From NCBI RefSeq assembly GCF_037996645.1, contig NZ_JBBMXV010000006.1:62001-126000 (forward strand): DNA of 64,000 nucleotides. The letters are read 5' to 3'. Positions 26,882-35,763 of this stretch are shown here, one piece after another. Origin of the DNA: Halalkalicoccus tibetensis (GTDB taxonomy: Archaea; Halobacteriota; Halobacteria; Halobacteriales; Halalkalicoccaceae). The number at the start of each line of letters is the position of its first letter. The first letter of the stretch is position 1. Both the position numbers and the translations under genes were made by a program. Under the pieces are notes generated by a model. That model saw nothing but the letters and a program-made list of their open reading frames with translations, did not search any database and was not told where the DNA came from.

Positions 26882-27031
26882 CTACTTCGCATCGTTTCCC
26901 CAGCGACCGTGCATTTCGGGCGCCCAGTCGTCAGGAACGACACGATCCGGATTATCCGGACAGACCGCCTTGTGTCCGTTTACTGCTCGATCCGTTAGGA
27001 ACACTTTCCCACACTGGTTACACTTCTTCAT
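26882..27031 (-). CDS. 49-aa C2H2 zinc finger protein
   Basis: Encodes MKKCNQCGKVFLTDRAVNGHKAVC followed by PDNPDRVVPDDWAPEMHGRWGNDAK. The spacing C-x2-C-x12-H with a following C is a single C2H2/C2HC-like finger; such mini zinc finger proteins are frequent and functional in haloarchaea. It converges with the DUF6788 gene, with 43 bp between the two stops. Confidence 0.75.
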   Translation of the reverse strand: MKKCNQCGKVFLTDRAVNGHKAVCPDNPDRVVPDDWAPEMHGRWGNDAK

Positions 27032-27185
27032 TCACAACCTGTTGTAAGTTGAACTGCAACTATTATATATTTGACGGGTATGAGTTTCTGCTCATCAACT
27101 ATGTGGTGAGAGGATCATGGACACAGCAACTGCTACCAGTACTCTCATGCCCATTGAAAACTGTCTCAGTAACTGAGAATTGCAT

Positions 27186-27605
27186 ATGGAACTCTCAGAT
27201 ACCCTTCTGTGTCTGTTTAGTAGTGAGATCGATCACCGGGATGGGTCCTATACAATCGAGATTCCCGAACGCGAGGTCGAACTTGGAGACCTTGAGACAA
27301 ACAGTTCGTATCGCATCGCTATGGTTCCGCAGGCTCGGACCCAGCCCGACTCGAATACTGACGCTACTGAGGAATCGACGCAAGCGACAGCCGAGTCCGG
27401 TCCGCCCGTTTCTGAGGGTGATCACCGAACCGTCGAGATCGAAACGATCGGCGAGCAGGGTGATGGGATCGCACGAGTCGAGCGAGGCTACGTGGTCATC
27501 GTTCCCGATACCGATCCACACGAACGCGTCGAGATCAAAATTACGAGTGTCACAGACACTGTTGCCTTCGCTGACGTCGTTAAACGTTACGAGGACCACG
27601 AGTAG
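27186..27605 (+). CDS. TRAM-domain protein
   Basis: A 139-aa protein. N-terminal: MELSDTLLCLFSSEIDHRDGSYTIEIPEREVELGDL. After an acidic linker the C-terminal 65 residues form a TRAM domain: RTVEIETIGEQGDGIARVERGYVVIVPDTDPHERVEIKITSVTDTVAFADVVKRY. TRAM domains bind RNA; in archaea single TRAM proteins are suggested RNA chaperones. The ATG at 27186 is two codons inside an alternative TTG. Confidence 0.88.
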   Translation: MELSDTLLCLFSSEIDHRDGSYTIEIPEREVELGDLETNSSYRIAMVPQARTQPDSNTDATEESTQATAESGPPVSEGDHRTVEIETIGEQGDGIARVERGYVVIVPDTDPHERVEIKITSVTDTVAFADVVKRYEDHE

Positions 27606-28030
27606 GAAGCGTTCTCCCGTCGTGGTGATCAGGGTGGTGCCACTACCGGATTAGAAAGTATCCACAGAATCCCGCTTACTTCATTCCTTATCGCGAAAAC
27701 CACTTAAATGAGATCGGCTGCTCGCACCGGCTCTTTTAGAGATGGTTGGAGTGATACGGGGAGTGGCGAAATTACCATAGTTGAAGTGATTATTGACTGC
27801 CAGTGTAGTGAAAAGGGAGTTGCGAGGCCATAGCCAGCAGTGCAGACGGTGCGAGACCGCATTCGATTGTCACTGTTGGACCCTTGTGGACTTTGTTATC
27901 TCGAGACTTGCGCCATATAATATGTGATAATTGATATTATTCAGTCAGCAAGTGGCTTCAGTAGCTGCTATTCGTTCGACTGAACTCCGCGACTGCCTTC
28001 ATGAGAGTTGGTTATACAGCAGTCAGCTGT
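27606..28030. other. Gap without a gene
   Basis: About 425 bp, AT-rich near 27905-27935. No gene or repeat recognised. Confidence 0.4.
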
Positions 28031-28393
28031 CTACGCAGCGTCGTCGAGTAACTGGCCGATATCGTCTGCGCGCTCCTCGCCAGTCACAATCTTTGAAACC
28101 TCCCAGTTGAGTTCGCCCAGCAGTAGCTCATAGCCTTCGTTAGTGAGCTCGTACTCGTTGGTGCGCTTGTCGAGTTCGCTTTTCGCGATCAGGTCGCGTT
28201 CAACAAGGTCATCGAGGTTCGGGTAGAGCCGGCCGTGGTTGACCTCGTTGCCATAGTACTCTTCGAGTTCACCTTTAACTGCAAGCCCGTACCGAGCTTC
28301 CTCAGCAAGGACGGTGAGGATCGTTTGCTGGAATGCGGTCAAATCGTGCGCGGTACGCCCCTCTCTGTCGGGTGTCGATTGTGCCTCTGACAT
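28031..28393 (-). CDS. PadR-family transcriptional regulator
   Basis: A 120-aa protein with a full PadR winged helix: DLTAFQQTILTVLAEEARYGLAVKGELEEYYGNEVNHGRLYPNLDDLVERDLIAKSELDKRTNEYELTNEGYELL. It is a clear paralogue of the protein at 15183-15485. ATG at 28393 (MSEAQSTPDREG) is preferred over the longer frame since the preceding 23 residues are atypical. Target unknown. Confidence 0.88.
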   Translation of the reverse strand: MSEAQSTPDREGRTAHDLTAFQQTILTVLAEEARYGLAVKGELEEYYGNEVNHGRLYPNLDDLVERDLIAKSELDKRTNEYELTNEGYELLLGELNWEVSKIVTGEERADDIGQLLDDAA

Positions 28394-28577
28394 CCTCTTG
28401 AGCGAGACAATCTCCCTAAATAACTGCTTGGGAATTGATCTCATTTCGGATACAGTAATCACTGACGAATTGCGCGCATAACTGATGAGCGGCTGGTTTT
28501 GGGTGGTAGGGAGTAAACTTCTGCATAGCCACTAGCTTTGTTCACATGGTCGATTCGCGAACGGTACGTCGCTTTAT

Positions 28578-28835
28578 CTACAATTCCTCTGCCGGGTCTG
28601 CTGGGAGCGATTCGATAGGTGGTATTGGTTCGATTGGTGGGCGCAGATCCCAGGGGTGCATTTCGATCGTGAACTCGTAGTTCTCGAGGGTGATCTCGTA
28701 GAGAGCCTCACAATCGCAGGAGTCGTGATCGGGATCGATGGCGATAACGAGACCCTGCTCGCCGTGAAGCTCAAAATCGGGGTCAGTTTCGTTGGGAATG
28801 TCGATGCGGACGCAATCACCGAGTTGGTAGGTCAT
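28578..28835 (-). CDS. Small cassette protein, family 1 (paralogue at 46521-46745)
   Basis: An 85-aa protein: MTYQLGDCVRIDIPNETDPDFELHGEQGLVIAIDPDHDSCDCEALYEITLENYEFTIEMHPWDLRPPIEPIPPI plus an acidic tail. It is clearly homologous to the protein at 46521-46745, with the same VRIDIP..(D/T)DPDF.LHGE start, C-x-C pair and MHPWDLRPPIEP end. The strand-rich start resembles small SH3-like beta barrels. A promoter shared with three other small genes lies directly upstream. Function unknown. Confidence 0.7.
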   Translation of the reverse strand: MTYQLGDCVRIDIPNETDPDFELHGEQGLVIAIDPDHDSCDCEALYEITLENYEFTIEMHPWDLRPPIEPIPPIESLPADPAEEL

Positions 28836-28842
28836 CACCGCT

Positions 28843-28870
28843 TGTGGGCCCGTCTTCTCCTATAAACTCT
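28843..28870 (-). promoter_or_regulatory. Shared cassette promoter, copy A
   Basis: On the minus strand, GAGTTTATA followed by GAAGACGGGCCCAC precedes the start codon; the TATA centre is 28 nt from ATG 28835, giving a leaderless transcript. The same block precedes genes starting at 46745, 48999 and 60480. Confidence 0.6.
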
Positions 28871-28957
28871 TGTAGCTTCTGAGTCGGCGGCGCTATGGCT
28901 CCTCAGAAGTCAGTGGAGCGGGCACTTGCGTGGAAATCGGCCCGTTGGGGCGAGGGC

Positions 28958-28995
28958 CGACAGCAATCTCTGTCGACGGCAGGTAGCCCGTCGAC
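28958..28995. other. Overlapping double hairpin element, copy A
   Basis: CGACAG (28958-28963) can pair with CTGTCG (28970-28975); GTCGACGG (28972-28979) can instead pair with CCGTCGAC (28988-28995). The two stems share bases 28972-28975, so only one can form at a time. The element recurs at 49118 and 60596. Confidence 0.6.
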
Positions 28996-29088
28996 AATCG
29001 TGTTACGGAGTGGCGCGACTTAGCTCCAATGTTTCTTCTACAGGTTCATTTACGGCAAAGTTATTGCATACTGAGTGACGGGACACAC

Positions 29089-29271
29089 ATGAGTAGCATA
29101 ACTGAACAATCAGAAAGTAGCCAGACAGGCCTTCATACGGGGTTCGGACTTGGAGCCGGGTTAATCGTCGGCGCATCAATCAGCGAGACAGGAGTGGCAA
29201 GTGAGTGGTTTCCGTTCGCATTGGGAGCCGTCTTTCTGGTTGGGTCATACCTGAGGTTGAAATGGCGATAA
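29089..29271 (+). CDS. 60-aa membrane protein
   Basis: MSSITEQSESSQTGLHTGFGLGAGLIVGASISETGVASEWFPFALGAVFLVGSYLRLKWR: two Gly-rich hydrophobic segments and a basic end, as in many haloarchaeal two-helix mini membrane proteins. The start at 29089 is the ATG nearest the domain. Unknown function. Confidence 0.5.
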   Translation: MSSITEQSESSQTGLHTGFGLGAGLIVGASISETGVASEWFPFALGAVFLVGSYLRLKWR

Positions 29272-29391
29272 GCGATCCAGATAGGTATAGTGTTCAATGT
29301 ATCGGTAATGAACTCGAACATTTCATATAGTGTGGTGATTTCTCCAAGTCCATCGTAGGTGGTCCTTGTATTTATATCGCCGCCGGAGATA

Positions 29392-30750
29392 TTATTCATC
29401 TAGAGGTAGTTGTAGCTCTGTGTTAAGCACCCAGTGACCGATCTCAGTACCCAATTCGACGCTATCTTCGAGCGTGAACCGGAAGTGGTTGCCCAGATAA
29501 ATTCATCCCGTTATCGACTCTTGTAGCGCCTCCTCGAAACTTTCGAAGGAGCGTTCTTGATCTTCTAACTTATCAGCATCGAGTCCGGACCTGACCTCAA
29601 GCTCAAAGGATTGATCGTCGCCGAAGAACGCCTCGAGAATGGTCTTTCCGGCAGCACCCATCGCTGCTAACCCGGAGGGGTACTCCGGTGAGCCGCCCTT
29701 TGCATTCGGTTTCCAGTCCTCGTTGGCAAAGGTATCGGCATTGTCCTCGGTGTTTGCATTGTTGATCGCACTGTAGGGCCGCCACATATCATAGTGGAGT
29801 TTGGCTTCCCACGTCGCAATGGCGCTGTCCGCTAACGCGAGACTCAGGAGAGCGAATAACCGTGTGTTCTCCGACAGCGATAGTTCTTGGTCGCGAGCAA
29901 CGCGTTGTGCGATCATGTTCCATCGACCTGGTGGGCGAGCTGTTTTCGCCGACCCGCGCCAGAACTCCGCGATGTCAAGACAGGCCTGTGGTTGGTCGTC
30001 GGCCTTCTCGCCGAGCTTGTAGATTTCATACCATGACTCGGCATAGCGTGGGCTCTCAAGCGCGGGTGGCCCGGATGGACGAAACTGCTGTCGACGTTTC
30101 AGCGACCATGGATCGATGAAAGCGAGCTCTGGTGATCCCCATTCCGTATCGAATTTCCCTGGTCCGTTTGAGGGTTCATAGTCATACTTGAAATGATCGG
30201 TTCCACTTGTGTGGAGCTCGAGATAGTCGTCTGCAACAGAGCACCCCCATTCGATTCCGGCCTTTACAGACCCGTCGTCTTCGCTCTTTGCGAGGTCTTT
30301 TGCGACCGATGTATCGATCGAGTTAGTAGTGTGATCGAAGAGCTCGGAGAGTGATCGATGAGCAACAGCACTCGCTGCTGCAAGGCGTGAAGCCTTCGTT
30401 GGTGGGTCGGCTGTAGCTGGATCAACGTAATAGTGATCGGCACTGGCTGTCGTTGCCCTCGCCGTATTGATACCATTGACTGCATCGTAGATGGCTAGGT
30501 TGAGGATGGCTCCGGTGCGAACGACTGTTTCTACATCGGCTTCGTCCTCGCGGAGTGCGTTGATGAGGCGTTCGTTCCAATCAACGACGATATCACCGGG
30601 GAGATCATCTACAGGATGTTGTTGGTAGCTCTCTGTGTTCGAGCGCAATTTGGCGACGATGGATCGAATTTCGGTCTCGTATCTGTTGACCAGACCGGTC
30701 GTTACACCAGCGATCGCTACTGAGCTAAAAAGACGCCGTTTGTTGCTCAT
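29392..30750 (-). pseudogene. Vanadium-dependent haloperoxidase / PAP2-like gene with nonsense mutation
   Basis: From ATG 30750 the frame matches vanadium haloperoxidase-like proteins: a Tat-like start (NKRRLFSSVAIAGV), AILNLAIYDAVNGI, WRPYSAINN (vanadate-binding Arg) and EYPSGLAAMGAAGKTILEAFFG. TGA at 29503-29505 stops it after 415 residues, yet the same frame goes on as IYLGNHFRFTLEDSVELG...LPLDE to TAA at 29392. In the family this segment reads R-x-YLG-x-HF, so TGA replaces the active-site Arg (CGA to TGA). The acid-base His of PSGH is also changed to Leu. Two lost catalytic residues make it a pseudogene or a non-catalytic remnant. Confidence 0.85.
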
Positions 30751-30897
30751 GGGTACTCTATAGTAGCTAGAGTAATGGGCTCTACGTACTATAATTTGTG
30801 TGACGCCTAACCCTTTTCATATATTCCGGCAAGCCATGATTTCTGAATAGGGAGCATGACTACAACATGATGGCTCCATTGTCCTATATTGGACTAC

Positions 30898-31494
30898 TCA
30901 CCATATGAATGGGACGAGTCGATACGGCGTTCGCTCAGTATAGTGGATATACTCAGCACCCAATTCTCTGCGGAGCGTTTGTTCCTCGACGTGAATCCGG
31001 TACCAGTAGGCGGTTCCGATTCCAAGGACAATGACACCAATACTAGCCCAGTTAGCTAGAATGACTCCGATACCGAGATGGAGTAGGAGACCGCCTGTGT
31101 ATGCAGGATGACGGACCCATCTATACGGGCCGGCCTCAATCACTGGCTGGTCGGAGTGAATCATTACTCGGGTCGTGAAGTACTGATCGAGCGTTCGAAT
31201 CGCGTATTGGCGCAAACCCCCTCCTGCAAGAATCAGCAACGCCCCAACGCTGAACACAATGAGAGGGCGCCATTCGATCGCCAGCATGGGTAGTGCATAC
31301 GCACAGCCGCTTCCAGCGAGAATTCCCCCACCCCCAGTCACTGCGATGAGCCGCCGCGAGTTGTGGTCGTGTCTATCCGCCTCATCAGGTGTGGAACGCG
31401 TGAGGGTCCGCCGGAGATCCGACCAGAATGCAATGAGAAGGACCACGTAGAAGATCGCGATGTAGAGTGGCTGTGTGAGAAGTGATGAGACCAT
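30898..31494 (-). CDS. Isoprenylcysteine carboxyl methyltransferase-like membrane protein
   Basis: A 198-aa integral membrane protein with about five helices. The C-terminal half carries the ICMT/PEMT signature: YRWVRHPAYTGGLLLHLGIGVILANW and EEQTLRRELGAEYIHYTERTPYRLVPFIW, including the RHPxYxG and EE motifs that bind S-adenosylmethionine. In archaea the methyl acceptor is mostly unknown (lipid or isoprenoid compounds). Length is normal. Monocistronic. Confidence 0.85.
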   Translation of the reverse strand: MVSSLLTQPLYIAIFYVVLLIAFWSDLRRTLTRSTPDEADRHDHNSRRLIAVTGGGGILAGSGCAYALPMLAIEWRPLIVFSVGALLILAGGGLRQYAIRTLDQYFTTRVMIHSDQPVIEAGPYRWVRHPAYTGGLLLHLGIGVILANWASIGVIVLGIGTAYWYRIHVEEQTLRRELGAEYIHYTERTPYRLVPFIW

Positions 31495-31578
31495 TGCTAC
31501 GCTACGTCTTATTCCTTGACCCAGTCATGATACGCGGTTCTTGCGGATTGTGGTGACGACTGTTCATCAATGGAGCGG

Positions 31579-31971
31579 TCATTTCGAAATACTACCTAGA
31601 TCGTTCCCTGTTGCCTGTTCGGACCGAGTGTGATCACCGTGCTCGTGGGCTAATCCGATGCCGATGTTCACCATCGTTAGGCAAACGCCGATGATGAACA
31701 GACCGACCGTGAAACCGAGATCCGGCGGGAAGGAAGTCACTGAGATGGTGGCCGCAAACGTCGCTAGCCCACTGAATGCACCCCACCACCATGATACTCT
31801 GTCGTTTCGACCCCAGATAGCCCAATGTCGATGACTGAGACCGATGCCGATCGTCCAAAACAATCCGACAGAACCGGTAAGGAGGGGGTCGGCTGCAAAC
31901 CATCTATAGACGCCACTAGTGAGAAGGACACCTATGGCGATACTCACGCCCCACCACTGCCAACTGTTCAT
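31579..31971 (-). CDS. Four-helix membrane protein
   Basis: A 130-aa protein with four hydrophobic helices (for example WWGVSIAIGVLLTSGVYRWF, SVGLFWTIGIGL, WGAFSGLATFAATI, FTVGLFIIGVCLTMVNIGIGLAHEHGD). Trp-rich start and polar tail. Lies 84 bp upstream of the ICMT-like gene on the same strand, so co-transcription is possible. Family unknown. Confidence 0.65.
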   Translation of the reverse strand: MNSWQWWGVSIAIGVLLTSGVYRWFAADPLLTGSVGLFWTIGIGLSHRHWAIWGRNDRVSWWWGAFSGLATFAATISVTSFPPDLGFTVGLFIIGVCLTMVNIGIGLAHEHGDHTRSEQATGNDLGSISK

Positions 31972-32096
31972 AGTTAGACTGCTCGTTCTTATGAAATATA
32001 TCTTCGGTGTCTATAGTTATAGTTCCAGTCTGTTGCGTTAAATACCCCTACATCAGTTTCTCTGTGGAGACTTTCAATTCACTTCAGACAGAACCA

Positions 32097-32285
32097 CTAT
32101 CGAGTAACACTCTCATAGAGAAATACACCACCAATCACGCTTCCGATGACTCCTGCAATGAGCAGTCGGTTTCTTCCACCACTGGCCGAAATAGCGGGGG
32201 CTTGAGTAAGAAGAAATCCACTGACTATGATAAAGAGAATACCCATTACAGCAAGTGCGATCATCTCAATCATGGATTGGTTCAT
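32097..32285 (-). CDS. 62-aa membrane protein
   Basis: MNQSMIEMIALAVMGILFIIVSGFLLTQAPAISASGG, then NRLLIAGVIGSVIGGVFLYESVTR: two membrane helices with a polar turn. Small haloarchaeal membrane protein of unknown role. Confidence 0.6.
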   Translation of the reverse strand: MNQSMIEMIALAVMGILFIIVSGFLLTQAPAISASGGRNRLLIAGVIGSVIGGVFLYESVTR

Positions 32286-32456
32286 AGTATTGAATTTTAT
32301 GTGTGTGGATCGCTCTATAAGTATCGTTGATATGTCATCCTTGTATGTTCCCAGCTGCGATTATAATATTGTATATTCGATAAACAATTTCGGACCTTTT
32401 TTTAGGGATGGGCGGAACGATTTTCGTTGCGCGATTTTTAGATCATCGTGAACACC

Positions 32457-32660
32457 ATGACGAGTGAACGGCTTATGAGCGGCGAAGCTGACTACGAGTA
32501 CAAGGTCGTCAACGCTCCGACCAGCCTTCTGTGGTTCCGAATCAAGCGCGATGCGACCGAACGATTGTTGAACGACCTCGCGGCGGACGGATGGAAACTT
32601 GACGAGGTCGTCGTCAACTGGTGGGGCGGTGCCGAACTGTTCCTCCGACGTTCCCGCTGA
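32457..32660 (+). CDS. DUF4177-like small protein
   Basis: A 67-aa protein: MTSERLMSGEADYEYKVVNAPTSLLWFRIKRDATERLLNDLAADGWKLDEVVVNWWGGAELFLRRSR. It has the full DUF4177 pattern: YEYKVV start, helix with LAADGWKLDEVV, and a terminal strand. ATG at 32457 is preferred to a GTG three codons upstream. Unknown function; compare 1922-2161. Confidence 0.8.
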   Translation: MTSERLMSGEADYEYKVVNAPTSLLWFRIKRDATERLLNDLAADGWKLDEVVVNWWGGAELFLRRSR

Positions 32661-32925
32661 GTGACAACCTCCGAACTTGCTGCCGATGAAAGAGGACCCC
32701 GGGACCACTACCCAGACAGCCTGTTCGCGGTGCCCGACTTACCCTCTATATTCAGCACGCTGCTCTTGACAGAAATTCGGCATATTTCTGACCGGCGCGT
32801 TATCTGTTTCCTCTGTCTGGAGTGATCGGGACTATCTTCATTTCCCGGCTAGAATGACCTGTTACGTAGCGGTGCGCATCTTACAAAATGATTTTGTGGA
32901 GAGATGATCGATCTATTTTCGTATA

Positions 32926-33123
32926 ATGACCAGTCTGTACCAGCGTCTGAATATATGGCTAAGAAACCTATCTCAGGTCAAATACGCTCTCACGATGGGG
33001 ATGATCACGTTTGTGACTTCCTTCGGGATTAGTGGGCTCCTTTTTAATGAATTTAATTTCATTCAGGAAGCTACTCTTGGGATTACACTTACAGGAGTCT
33101 ATTATTTCATTGATCCACGGTGA
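32926..33123 (+). CDS. 65-aa membrane protein
   Basis: Two hydrophobic segments (ALTMGMITFVTSFGISGLLF and EATLGITLTGVYYFID) preceded by a basic start. AT-rich. Unknown function. Confidence 0.5.
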   Translation: MTSLYQRLNIWLRNLSQVKYALTMGMITFVTSFGISGLLFNEFNFIQEATLGITLTGVYYFIDPR

Positions 33124-33270
33124 AGGGTGTGTTCTCTGTATATAGTGATCTACTGCTTCCGGTTCTGTATTTAACCCGTTCTTGAGCGGTTGTGTTTCTT
33201 TGAGTATCATGTGATTGTATGTGGTACTCAAACAACAGAGAAAAAGGTACAGTAGTTCTCAAACCCAATA

Positions 33271-34032
33271 ATGAGCTCCCGGACAACGGACCTGACTCTC
33301 CAGAACTCTGTTAGCACGCTTGTGACCGTCCTCCTCATCGCGATTGGGGGATTCCTTCTCGGCGCAGTACTAACCTCTGTTGGCACCGGTATTCTCAGTG
33401 TCTTCGGGGTTGACGTGCTCGAACAACCGAACCTACAGATCATCATCAGTGCTCTTGCACTCCAAGGTCTTGGCTTTGGTTCGGTCGCATTGTTCTACCT
33501 ACTGACTCGTAACAAGGGGGTCGATTTTCTTATGCTGTCGATACCTGACTTCCGTGACTTACTTGCGATCGTCGGTGGAGTAGTCTCACTGTTTGTCGTG
33601 CTAGTCGGAGTTTATCTCGTCCAGACGGCGTTTGGTATTCAGTCGGCTGATCACGGTCTCGTTAAACGTGGCATGCAGAATCCTGAACTCCTCCTCATAC
33701 TCGTTCCATTGTCGATTCTCCTTGTTGGCCCCGGTGAGGAGCTTCTCTTCCGTGATGTTATTCAGCAGTTACTCCGATTCCGTTTTGGAACTATTATTGG
33801 GATCACTATTGCGAGCGTGATCTTTTCAGTCGCCCATGTCGGCTCACTCAGTGGCGAAGGACTGGTTCCAACGCTCGTTACCTATATTCTCTTGAGCGTT
33901 ATCCTTGGAGTGAGCTACGAGTATAGCGAAAACCTCGTTGTCCCTTCAATGATCCATAGGCTGTTCAATGCAATCCAATTCCTCGTTATCTACTTGGGAG
34001 CAACGAGCAACAGTCCACTGTTGCTCATCTAA
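33271..34032 (+). CDS. CPBP-family intramembrane glutamic endopeptidase
   Basis: A 253-aa protein with about seven helices. All three CPBP (Rce1/Abi) motifs are present: GEELLFRDVIQ (catalytic Glu pair and Arg), VIFSVAHVGSL (second motif His), and SMIHRLFNAIQF (H-x3-N). Family members cleave membrane-bound peptides; in archaea substrates are unknown. A second CPBP gene is at 34783-35721 and a third, broken, in between. Confidence 0.88.
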   Translation: MSSRTTDLTLQNSVSTLVTVLLIAIGGFLLGAVLTSVGTGILSVFGVDVLEQPNLQIIISALALQGLGFGSVALFYLLTRNKGVDFLMLSIPDFRDLLAIVGGVVSLFVVLVGVYLVQTAFGIQSADHGLVKRGMQNPELLLILVPLSILLVGPGEELLFRDVIQQLLRFRFGTIIGITIASVIFSVAHVGSLSGEGLVPTLVTYILLSVILGVSYEYSENLVVPSMIHRLFNAIQFLVIYLGATSNSPLLLI

Positions 34033-34068
34033 CGGGAGATACAGTTGTTCCTACAGGAATTAGAATAC

Positions 34069-34188
34069 TCATAGAACGCCGCTGAGAACGAGTCCAACGA
34101 TAGTTGCGTTGTAAACACCCTGTGTGAGCATGGCTGGAATGATGTTCTGTGTTCGGAGATAAATCGCTCCACAGATGATCCCGCCGAT
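34069..34188 (-). pseudogene. C-terminal stump of a CPBP protease
   Basis: On the minus strand, GAIYLRTQNIIPAMLTQGVYNATIVGLVLSGVL then stop (34069-34071). This is the last-helix region of a CPBP protein, where P-x(2)-(T/H)-x(2)-YN replaces HxxxN. The rest of the gene is replaced upstream by TnpB-like sequence. Confidence 0.55.
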
Positions 34189-34269
34189 TCAGTGGTCCCG
34201 CTCGCAGTGCGTCGAGAACCGGCCAGCGTCGGGTGAGGCCCACGAACTTGTCGGTGTCCAGAATTGTGT

Positions 34270-34511
34270 TTATAGGTGTCGGACAGGATGAAGATTGCCG
34301 TCCGTTCGGTCGTACGGTGCGGCAGACGTAGCGCTCGTGTACTCGGGTCGCGCCGTCAGGGGTTCTGCTACCACCCATGTACTTTCCATAGTCGAGCCGT
34401 TCACGGATAAACGACAAGTCTTCCATAACGATGACGGGGTTCTCGAACGATCGGGCGTATTCGACGGCACGCCGAGATGCTTTCTCAACGATGTCCGTCA
34501 GAGCGTTCTGG
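34270..34511 (-). pseudogene. TnpB (IS605/IS1341-type) remnant
   Basis: In one minus-strand frame 34400-34511 reads NALTDIVEKASRRAVEYARSFENPVIVMEDLSFIRERLDYGKYM. VIVMEDLS.IRE is the RuvC-like segment of TnpB, the RNA-guided nuclease of IS200/IS605 elements. A stop lies just upstream and after GKYM the sequence diverges; another frame has a possible scrap of the zinc-finger region (PEYTSATS). Inactive fragment only. Confidence 0.7.
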
Positions 34512-34782
34512 TAGTGGTCGAATCTCTATCCAAGAGCGTAAATTTCTAACGTATACTCGCGTTTTCAGACGCAGGTCGAATGGTAGGTCCGTTTCGATAA
34601 TCACTGATGGTGGCCAGACCCGATATCCGTTTTCAGCACGTTTAAGCGTCTGTAGTCTATGCTTTGTCCTTCTACTTCAGTGGAAAGGATCGTGTTAGAG
34701 AACATGTTTACTTAATGTTTTTCAATGAGGAAAATATCAGGAATGATGATACTAACAGAACAGAAGCGCTATTATCTGAACA

Positions 34783-35721
34783 ATGATTTATTGGATGATG
34801 GTATTATCACCGTGGAACCACGATCGATCAAGGAACGATGATCTCGTCCCGGACGGAGGCAAGGCGGACGATGCAAATGATGAAGGGCGGAATGCGGAGG
34901 AGGGGGACGACCGTGTTGGATTGGTCTGGCGCCTCGCGGCCGTTTTTGCCGGCGTGACGGCTATCTGGCTTCTCATCTTCGTCATGAGCGACGCGGTGTT
35001 CGAACCGGGATACAGTAGACCAGGACATGTCACGAGCGCCGTTCTCGCGACTGTGCTGACCGTCCCCTTAGTCGTACTCGCTCGCCGGCGCCTTGATAAG
35101 CGTCCGTTAGCCGGACTCGGACTCACTCCCCTCCGGACGGCCTGGCACTCGTTTCTTCTCGGAATAGGCTGTTACCTGCTTCCTGCCGGTGCCGGGTTAG
35201 GAGCGGCGCTCGCGTTCGGTTGGGTCGAACTGTCACTCAACACCTCCGTCGGAAATCTGGTATTCTTGCTTCTCAGCCTGGCGGTGCTCGTCTTTCTCTA
35301 CGAGGCGCTTCCGGAAGAACTCGCCTTTCGGGGGTACTTCTATCGCAACCTGAGCGCGTCGTTCTCACGCTGGTTGGCCGTCGGCGGACAGGCCGTTCTG
35401 TTCTGTCTGTGGGCGGTCGTCATCGGCGCCGCACCGGCACCTGAGAGACTACTGATCTTCTTCTTTATGGCGATTGTCATCGGAGCGATTCGGGTCATCA
35501 CTGGCGACCTCTGGGCGTGTATCGGGTTCCACCTCGCGTTCCAAACCGTCCAGCAGTTCTTCGCCGGCGGGTGGGCCAATCAGCCGTTCGTCGTCAGCGA
35601 TCCGGTCATACTCGTAAATATCGTGTTCGGGCTCGTGCCGCTCGCACTCGCAGTTCTAGTGCTCAGACTCGTCGTAAACGAGGACGTCGAGTGGCGATCG
35701 AGCGAGCCGGACCCAGCCTAG
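34783..35721 (+). CDS. CPBP-family membrane protein
   Basis: A 312-aa, GC-richer protein with about eight helices. Motif 1 is EALPEELAFRGYFYRNL, with the Glu pair and Arg of CPBP proteases. Motif 3 is IGFHLAFQTVQQF (His present). The second-motif His is not visible in GGQAVLFCLWAVVIG, so activity is uncertain. An acidic cytoplasmic N-terminus (about 45 residues) precedes helix 1; a downstream ATG at 34798 is also possible. Confidence 0.8.
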   Translation: MIYWMMVLSPWNHDRSRNDDLVPDGGKADDANDEGRNAEEGDDRVGLVWRLAAVFAGVTAIWLLIFVMSDAVFEPGYSRPGHVTSAVLATVLTVPLVVLARRRLDKRPLAGLGLTPLRTAWHSFLLGIGCYLLPAGAGLGAALAFGWVELSLNTSVGNLVFLLLSLAVLVFLYEALPEELAFRGYFYRNLSASFSRWLAVGGQAVLFCLWAVVIGAAPAPERLLIFFFMAIVIGAIRVITGDLWACIGFHLAFQTVQQFFAGGWANQPFVVSDPVILVNIVFGLVPLALAVLVLRLVVNEDVEWRSSEPDPA

Positions 35722-35763
35722 ATTCATGGCGTCGACCGTGGTGCGTTCATACCGACCGTAGCC

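Noticed and set aside
29133-29399. 88-aa minus-strand frame next to the haloperoxidase remnant
   Set aside because: It overlaps the small membrane protein on the other strand and lacks hydrophobic-core periodicity in its second half.
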